In this document: piece after piece, positions 7,190 through 11,171 of the stretch | How positions within the stretch are numbered: position 1 is the first letter of the stretch | Layout: every line of letters starts with the position of its first letter | NCBI GenBank assembly: GCA_902795095.1 | Contig: CADBKB010000101.1 | Span: 1 to 11,171 of the forward strand | Direction: 5' to 3' | Origin: Oscillospiraceae bacterium | GTDB taxonomy: Bacteria; Bacillota_A; Clostridia; Oscillospirales; Oscillospiraceae | Length of the DNA stretch: 11,171 nt | Notes under the pieces: generated by a model | What the model was told of the DNA's origin: nothing | Databases searched by the model: none | The model's input: only the letters and a program-made list of their open reading frames with translations | Made by a program: the position numbers and the translations under genes

Positions 7190-7193
7190 TACA

Positions 7194-7868
7194 ATGAAAC
7201 ATCGTTCCATCGCCATCGACGGGCCCGCCGGGGCCGGAAAATCCACCATGGCCAAGCGCCTGGCCCAGGCCCTGGGCTTTGTCTATGTGGATACCGGCGC
7301 CATCTATCGCACGGTGGGCTACCATATGGATCTCATGGGCATCGGCCCGAAGGATGTGGACGGGATCACCCGTCTCATCGGCGACGTGAATCTGGAAATC
7401 ACCTATGATGAAACCGGGCTGCAGCACATGATCCTCAACGGGGCGGACGTCACCGATGAGATCCGCACCCCGGAGATGAGCATGATCGCCTCCACCATTT
7501 CCGCCCATAAGGTTGTCAGGGACTTCTTGCTCGATACCCAGCGGGATCTTGCAAAAAACTATGACGTGGTTATGGACGGCCGGGACATCGGCACCGTGGT
7601 GCTGCCGAATGCGGATCTCAAGATCTATCTCACAGCCGCCCCGGAGATCCGCGCCCAGCGCCGCATCGACCAGCACCGCGCGGCGGGACAGAAGGTGGAC
7701 GAAAAGAAGATATTAGCCGAGATCATTCAGCGCGATGCGCAGGATATGAGCCGGCCCATCGCCCCCCTGCGCCGTGCGGAGGACGCCGTTTTGGTGGATA
7801 CCTCTTATCTAAATGTAGAGCAGACCATCGCCCGCCTGCTGGAAATCGCCGCGCAGCGGCTTGGCTGA
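7194..7868 (+). CDS. cmk: (d)CMP kinase
   Basis: Cytidylate kinase, which phosphorylates CMP and dCMP to the diphosphates with ATP in pyrimidine salvage and nucleotide recycling. The 224-residue product is of normal length. It has the P-loop DGPAGAGKS at residues 9-17 and the substrate-binding DTGAIYRTVG at 33-42. The CMP-specific insert motif DVTDEIRTPEM is at 85-95 and DGRDIGTVV at 128-136. The lid arginines and RDAQDMSRPIAPLRRAEDAVLVDTS are near the C-terminus. AAAGGA at 7177-7182 lies 11 bases before the ATG, and the gap to the previous gene is only 4 bases. In many Clostridia a plsC-type acyltransferase gene lies between cmk and ispH; here cmk runs directly into ispH. Confidence 0.96.
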   Translation: MKHRSIAIDGPAGAGKSTMAKRLAQALGFVYVDTGAIYRTVGYHMDLMGIGPKDVDGITRLIGDVNLEITYDETGLQHMILNGADVTDEIRTPEMSMIASTISAHKVVRDFLLDTQRDLAKNYDVVMDGRDIGTVVLPNADLKIYLTAAPEIRAQRRIDQHRAAGQKVDEKKILAEIIQRDAQDMSRPIAPLRRAEDAVLVDTSYLNVEQTIARLLEIAAQRLG

Positions 7869-7869
7869 T

Positions 7870-9459
7870 ATGCAGATCCTGCAGGCAGAAACCGCCGGCT
7901 ACTGCTTCGGCGTCAGCCGGGCGGTGCAGATGGTGGAGCAGGCCGCGGCGGAAGGGAAGCGGGCCGTCACCCTTGGGCCCATCATCCACAATCGCCATGC
8001 CGTCGCCCATTTTGAAGCCCTGGGCATCCGTGCCATCGACTCGACGTCGGAGCTCACAGAGACGGACCGCGCCGTCATCATCCGCAGCCACGGAGTATCC
8101 CGGGCGGTGTATGCCGAGCTGGAGCGCCGCGGTGTGGAGATCATCGATGCCACCTGCCCCTTCGTCAAGCGGATCCACCGGATCGTCAGCGCGGCCCAGG
8201 CAGAGGGAAGGCAGGTCCTCATCATCGGCACCCGTTCCCACCCGGAGGTGGAGGCCATCGCGGGCTGGTGCGAGGGAGCTCTGGTGTTTGAAAACGCCCG
8301 GGAACTGGAAGATTGGCTGCAAAGCGACGAACAAAACCGCGAAAAACCCCTGACTTTGGTGATGCAGACCACCTCTACAAAAAAAAATTGGGAAACTTGC
8401 GCGGAAATTATAAAAAAAAGATGTACAAATTGCGATTTATTTGATACAATATGCGAAGCGACTGAAAAAAGGCAGGCTGAGGCATCGGACCTAGCGCGAA
8501 CATGCGACGCAATGATCGTCGTGGGCGACAAAGCCAGCGCCAACACCGGTCGTCTCGCCACCATCTGCCGGCAGTTTTGCGGTCAGGTTGTGATGGTAGA
8601 CAATGCATCGGAGCTGGCCGAAATACATTTTCAGGACGCCGCCAGAATTGGCATCACTGCCGGGGCATCGACTCCCGCGTGGATAATTAAGGAGGTCAAC
8701 AAGACTATGAGCGAAATCACCAATGTTGAGACTGTACCCGAGGAGAGCTTTGAGCAGCTCTTGGAGCAGTCCATCAAAACTTTGAACACGGGAGATAAGG
8801 TCCTCGGCACAGTTGTCGCGATCAACGCGACTGAGGTTCAGGTAGATCTGGGCACCAAGCACGCCGGCTATATCCCGGCAGACGAGGTCAGCACTGATCC
8901 CAACCAGAAGCCCGAAGACATCCTCAAGATCGGCGATGAGATCGAAGTCTTTGTGGTCCGCGTGAACGATGCCGAAGGCACGGTTCAGCTTTCCAAGAAG
9001 AAGCTCGATGGCATGAAGGTCTGGGATGAGATCGAAGCCATCTGCGAAAACAAAGAAGTCATCGAAGGCACCATCACCGAGGAGAACAAGGGCGGCGTCG
9101 TTGCCAACATCAAGGGCATCCGCGTCTTTATCCCCGCCTCCCAGTCCGGCATCGCCCGGGGCGGCGAGCTGTCCTCCCTGAAGGGCAAGACCGTCAAGAT
9201 GAAGATCACCGAGGTCAACCGCGCCCGCCGCAGAGTTGTCGGCTCCATCCGTGCGGTCAACGCCGAGCTTCGCCGCGCTGCGGTCGAGAAGATCTGGTCC
9301 GAGATCGAGGTTGGTAAGAAGTATCATGGCGTTGTCAAGTCCCTCACTTCCTATGGCGCGTTCGTCGATATCGGCGGTGTGGACGGCATGGTCCATGTCT
9401 CCGAGCTGAGCTGGCGCCGCATCAAGAGCCCGGCCGAGGCTACAAGACCGCGGAGATGA
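7870..9459 (+). CDS. ispH: Fused IspH (HMBPP reductase) - 30S ribosomal protein S1, cut short by a frameshift
   Basis: IspH is the [4Fe-4S] enzyme of the last MEP-pathway step, turning HMBPP into IPP and DMAPP. The IspH part (residues 1-279) has the cluster cysteines C12, C96 and C195. It also has H40, H74, H124, E126 and T167, the S223/N225 pair and S267, at positions close to those of the E. coli enzyme. From M280 the frame continues into S1 domains: one at about 297-373, a second at about 384-455 and a third from about 467. The IspH-S1 fusion is known in Clostridia. The third S1 domain breaks off after SWRRIKSPAE, and twelve bases of junk coding plus two Arg codons lead to the TGA at 9457. 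About 24 codons plus one base are missing there. ATG 7870 is chosen over TTG 7861; it lies one base after the cmk stop. Two A runs (8379-8387, 8412-8419) lie in the IspH part. Confidence 0.93.
   Translation: MQILQAETAGYCFGVSRAVQMVEQAAAEGKRAVTLGPIIHNRHAVAHFEALGIRAIDSTSELTETDRAVIIRSHGVSRAVYAELERRGVEIIDATCPFVKRIHRIVSAAQAEGRQVLIIGTRSHPEVEAIAGWCEGALVFENARELEDWLQSDEQNREKPLTLVMQTTSTKKNWETCAEIIKKRCTNCDLFDTICEATEKRQAEASDLARTCDAMIVVGDKASANTGRLATICRQFCGQVVMVDNASELAEIHFQDAARIGITAGASTPAWIIKEVNKTMSEITNVETVPEESFEQLLEQSIKTLNTGDKVLGTVVAINATEVQVDLGTKHAGYIPADEVSTDPNQKPEDILKIGDEIEVFVVRVNDAEGTVQLSKKKLDGMKVWDEIEAICENKEVIEGTITEENKGGVVANIKGIRVFIPASQSGIARGGELSSLKGKTVKMKITEVNRARRRVVGSIRAVNAELRRAAVEKIWSEIEVGKKYHGVVKSLTSYGAFVDIGGVDGMVHVSELSWRRIKSPAEATRPRR
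8422..8450 (+). promoter_or_regulatory. Candidate internal promoter inside ispH, reading into the S1 part
   Basis: TGTACA (8422-8427) is followed after 17 bases by TACAAT (8445-8450). TG at 8442-8443 forms an extended -10 element. It lies in a patch (about 8379-8455) of roughly one quarter G+C by hand count, inside a gene that is otherwise GC-rich, and the patch uses codons rare elsewhere in the window (ATA, AGA, TTA). Transcription would begin near 8457, some 250 bases before the S1 part. The match is good, but chance hits are common in AT-rich DNA. Confidence 0.45.
8688..8709 (+). promoter_or_regulatory. Full-length Shine-Dalgarno and ATG at the IspH/S1 boundary
   Basis: TAAGGAGGT at 8688-8696 matches the anti-Shine-Dalgarno end of 16S rRNA over nine bases, the best such match in the window. 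An ATG at 8707-8709 follows 10 bases later, in frame, exactly where the S1 part begins (MSEITNVETVPEESFEQLLE). The site could let ribosomes start S1 (rpsA) separately from the fused polypeptide. It encodes IKEV of IspH at the same time. Confidence 0.6.
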
Positions 9460-9848
9460 ACCCCTGGAACCAGTTCATGAGCCGCTTCAACGTGGGCGAC
9501 GTCGCCGACGTCAAGATCGTCAAGCTCATGACCTTCGGCGCCTTTGCCGAGATCATCCCCGGCGTCGACGGCCTGATCCACATCTCCCAGATCGCGGATC
9601 GCCGCATCGACAAGCCCGAGGACGTGCTCTCTGAGGGCCAGGAAGTCCAGGCCAAGATCATCGACATCGACGCGGAGAACAAGCGGATCTCCCTGTCCAT
9701 CCGTGCGCTGCTGAATCAGCCCGCTCCCGCTCCCGTTGCCGAGGAGGACGTGGTCGTCTATCAGGACAACGCTCCCACGGAAGCCTATGAGGATGCGGAG
9801 GAGGCCGTGGAAGAGGCCGCCGAAGAGGCACAGGAAACTGCCGAATAA
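9456..9848 (+). pseudogene. rpsA: Out-of-frame fourth S1 domain of the IspH-S1 fusion
   Basis: This frame carries the rest of the S1 protein. Family-like sequence can be read from 9438 (GYKTAEMNPWNQFMSRFNVGD), though the first ATG is at 9456. It holds one complete S1 domain with GAFAEIIPGVDGLIHISQIADRRIDKPEDVLSEGQEVQAKI. The loop NKRISLSIRALLNQ and an acidic Glu/Ala-rich tail ending in ETAE follow. No Shine-Dalgarno lies before 9456, so it is unlikely to be translated alone; it is the broken 3' end of the preceding gene. Compared with this domain, the upstream third S1 domain lacks the 24 residues equivalent to VLSEGQ...KRISL plus one base. Either a deletion of about 73 bases occurred in the cell or the assembly lost it. 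Confidence 0.85.
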
Positions 9849-9864
9849 TCCTTACTTAACAACG

Positions 9865-9895
9865 AAGCGGAGCTGCATGGCAGCTCCGCTTTTTT
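9865..9895 (+). terminator. Rho-independent terminator of the ispH-rpsA operon
   Basis: AGCGGAGCTGC (9866-9876) pairs perfectly with GCAGCTCCGCT (9880-9890) around an ATG loop, and a run of six T's (9890-9895) follows. It lies 17 bases after the S1 stop codon. This is a textbook strong terminator on the plus strand. Confidence 0.93.
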
Positions 9896-9899
9896 ATGC

Positions 9900-9932
9900 A
9901 AAAAAACAGCCGCCGGAGCGTTCCGGCGGCTG
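9900..9932 (-). terminator. Rho-independent terminator of the zinc-ribbon gene
   Basis: CAGCCGCCGGA (9907-9917) pairs perfectly with TCCGGCGGCTG (9922-9932) around a four-base loop. On the minus strand the hairpin is followed by seven T's (plus-strand A's at 9900-9906). It lies 12 bases beyond the stop of the minus-strand gene, so it ends that transcript. Confidence 0.92.
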
Positions 9933-9944
9933 CTTTGCAAAGGA

Positions 9945-10409
9945 TTACTTGAGGAAGTTCAGACCCTTGACGATCGGAGCCTCCACGGCCCGGCCCTTCA
10001 GGGTGCGGATGAAGCAGATGACCTCCACCACTGCCAGGATGATGATGCAGATGTAGGCGGCGATGGAAACGATGATGGTGATCATACCGACAACGGCGAT
10101 CAGAATGAGAATGATCTCGGTGATGGCGATCTTGAGGCTTTCGCGGATATGGAACTTGACGAAGGGGGAGTCCTTGGCGGCCAGCAGGGCGACGATGATG
10201 CCCAGGAAGCTGGCAACGTAGCAGATCGCGGCGAAGAGCTTGTTCTCACGGATGTCGGCGGAGTCAAATTCCGCGGTGTGGTCGGCGCTGTCGACGGGAA
10301 CATAAGGCTGCTGGGTCACGGTGGCGTTGGGAATGAACTGTGTGCCGCAGTTCGGGCAGAACGCGGCGGCGTCTTCCAGCTGGGTGTTGCATTTCGGGCA
10401 AAGCTTCAT
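9945..10409 (-). CDS. Small zinc-ribbon membrane protein (DUF4870-like)
   Basis: A 154-residue protein with an N-terminal zinc ribbon (C4-P-K-C7 and C18-P-N-C21) and a short polar linker (22-57). The hydrophobic C-terminal part has about three membrane segments (near 58-78, 94-114 and 115-135). The piece YVASFLGIIVALLAAKDSPFVKFHIRESLKIAI resembles the DUF4870/Tic20-like family, in which an exposed loop with FVKFH-type sequence joins the first two helices. The function is unknown; the ribbon probably faces the cytoplasm. I chose the start at 10409, which has a perfect AAAGGAGGT 7 bases upstream, over the longer frame to 10451. The gene has its own promoter and terminator, so it is a single-gene unit. 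Confidence 0.88.
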   Translation of the reverse strand: MKLCPKCNTQLEDAAAFCPNCGTQFIPNATVTQQPYVPVDSADHTAEFDSADIRENKLFAAICYVASFLGIIVALLAAKDSPFVKFHIRESLKIAITEIILILIAVVGMITIIVSIAAYICIIILAVVEVICFIRTLKGRAVEAPIVKGLNFLK

Positions 10410-10416
10410 ATAGGGT

Positions 10417-10425
10417 ACCTCCTTT
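10417..10425 (-). promoter_or_regulatory. Ribosome-binding site that sets the zinc-ribbon start
   Basis: Read on the minus strand, AAAGGAGGT spans 10425 to 10417 and lies 7 bases before the ATG at 10409. It decides that start against the in-frame upstream ATG at 10451, which has no such site and lies within the region expected near the transcription start. Confidence 0.8.
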
Positions 10426-10455
10426 GAAGAAATGCAGTTTATTATTTGCATAGTT

Positions 10456-10483
10456 ATTATACTGCGGATATTCCAAAAAGCAA
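10456..10483 (-). promoter_or_regulatory. Candidate sigmaA promoter for the zinc-ribbon gene
   Basis: On the minus strand, TTGCTT (10483-10478) and a perfect TATAAT (10461-10456) are separated by 16 bases. The -35 matches the consensus only at TTG. The site sits in the 84-base AT-rich gap between the ABC-F stop and the zinc-ribbon start, and no terminator is visible in that gap. Confidence 0.65.
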
Positions 10484-10493
10484 GCGGTTTCGT

Positions 10494-11171
10494 CTATTTC
10501 TGCGCCAGCTCGTTCTGCCGGTACTCCAGATACTCGTCATAGCTGCACAGGCGGTCGCAGATGCTGCCGTCGGGCAGGAACTCGATGATCCGATCGGCGG
10601 TGGACTGGAGCATCTCATGGTCGTGGCTGGCCAGGAAGACGTTGCCGGGGAAGGCGCAGATGCCCTTGTTGACCGCCTGGATGGATTCCATGTCCAGGTG
10701 GTTGGTGGGCTGATCCAGCAGGATGCAGTTGGCGCCGGAGAGCATCATCCGCGAGAGCATGCAGCGCACCTTCTCGCCGCCGGAGAGCACCTTGACGGAT
10801 TTGAACACGTCGTCGCCGGAGAAGAGCATGCGGCCCAGGAAGCCCCGCAGATAGACGTCGTCCTTTTTCTCGGAGAAGGGGCGCATCCAGTCCACCAGGG
10901 TCTCGTCGTGGCCCTCGAAATACTCTGTGTTGTCCTTCGGGAAGTAGCTGCGTGAGGTGCTCACGCCCCATTTGATGGTGCCCTCGTCGGGCTCCAGCTC
11001 GCCCATAAGCAGCTTGAACATGGTGGTCTGGGCCAGCTCGTTTTCGCCCACGAAGGCGATTTTTTCATTCCGGTTGGCAATGAAGCTGACCTTGTCCAGG
11101 AGCTTGACCCCGTCCACGGTTTTCGACACCTCGGTGACAAAAAGCACGTCCTTGCCCACCTCGCGCTCCCG
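10494..11171 (-). CDS. ABC-F family ATP-binding protein, C-terminal part (5' end outside window)
   Basis: The last 225 residues of an ABC-F protein, covering its second nucleotide-binding domain; the frame is open to the window edge. ABC-F proteins lack membrane parts and act on the ribosome. The block GTIKWGVSTSRSYFPKDNTEYF and LRGFLGRMLFSGDDVFKSVKVLSGGEKVRCMLSRMMLSGAN point to the YkpA/YbiT-like (EttA-related) group. The signature LSGGE is at about 129-133 of the visible part, DQPTNHLD at 153-160 and the switch histidine of ASHDHE at 183. Walker A reads GENELAQTT, with Gln (codon 11028-11030) where Lys is expected. The residue after the Walker B Asp is Gln (codon 10710-10712), not Glu. No terminator separates it from the zinc-ribbon gene downstream. 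Confidence 0.92.
   Translation of the reverse strand, partial: REREVGKDVLFVTEVSKTVDGVKLLDKVSFIANRNEKIAFVGENELAQTTMFKLLMGELEPDEGTIKWGVSTSRSYFPKDNTEYFEGHDETLVDWMRPFSEKKDDVYLRGFLGRMLFSGDDVFKSVKVLSGGEKVRCMLSRMMLSGANCILLDQPTNHLDMESIQAVNKGICAFPGNVFLASHDHEMLQSTADRIIEFLPDGSICDRLCSYDEYLEYRQNELAQK

Noticed and set aside
5888..7255. A 455-codon minus-strand open frame opposite the flavoprotein gene
   Set aside because: It is an antisense shadow of a complete HI0933-family gene; no ribosome-binding site or conserved motif was seen.
9865..9932. A small RNA or attachment site in the gap between the convergent genes
   Set aside because: The two hairpins each have a T run on the proper strand and are fully explained as terminators of the two converging transcripts.

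Overview
The window looks like ordinary chromosomal core DNA from a GC-rich member of the Clostridia, most likely an Oscillospiraceae/Ruminococcaceae-type gut anaerobe and perhaps a metagenome assembly. Three things point there: the gene order (site-2 protease, scpA, scpB, DUF2953, ytfJ/gerW, dacF, rluB), the in-frame fusion of ispH to an S1 ribosomal protein, and an HI0933/BaiN-type flavoprotein next to cmk. The ytfJ and dacF genes suggest a spore-forming ancestry. I see no phage, CRISPR, transposon, toxin-antitoxin or defence system, and I do not claim an undescribed multi-gene system.

Region 1 (1-4953, plus strand) is one tightly packed operon. It starts from a good sigmaA-type promoter at 13-41 and runs: M50 membrane protease, scpA and scpB (the two non-SMC condensin subunits), a DUF2953 membrane protein with a lysine-rich repeat linker, ytfJ (GerW), dacF (D,D-carboxypeptidase) and rluB (pseudouridine synthase). 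Most junctions overlap or nearly touch. A two-base excess in a C run at 4297-4300 breaks the rluB frame and opens a single 564-codon frame from dacF into rluB. This is an assembly error or a real mutation.

Region 2 (4954-9848, plus strand) begins with a long inverted repeat (4973-5008) that overlaps the -35 box of a second promoter (4999-5027). It then reads rpiR/murR-type regulator, BaiN-like flavoprotein, cmk and ispH-rpsA. The genes touch (TGATATG junctions at two places), so the regulator appears to head a housekeeping operon. Inside the ispH part lies an AT-rich patch with a candidate extended -10 promoter (8422-8450). A full 9-base Shine-Dalgarno (8688-8696) lies just before the S1 part, so S1 may also be made separately from IspH. 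The third S1 domain is broken: about 24 codons plus one base are missing near 9437, and the fourth S1 domain (to 9848) lies out of frame.

Region 3 (9849-11171, minus strand) faces the other two. Two back-to-back terminators (9865-9895 and 9900-9932) separate the convergent units. Then come a small zinc-ribbon membrane protein with its own promoter and the C-terminal part of an ABC-F ATPase cut by the window end. The visible nucleotide-binding domain of that ATPase has glutamine in place of both the Walker A lysine and the Walker B catalytic glutamate.
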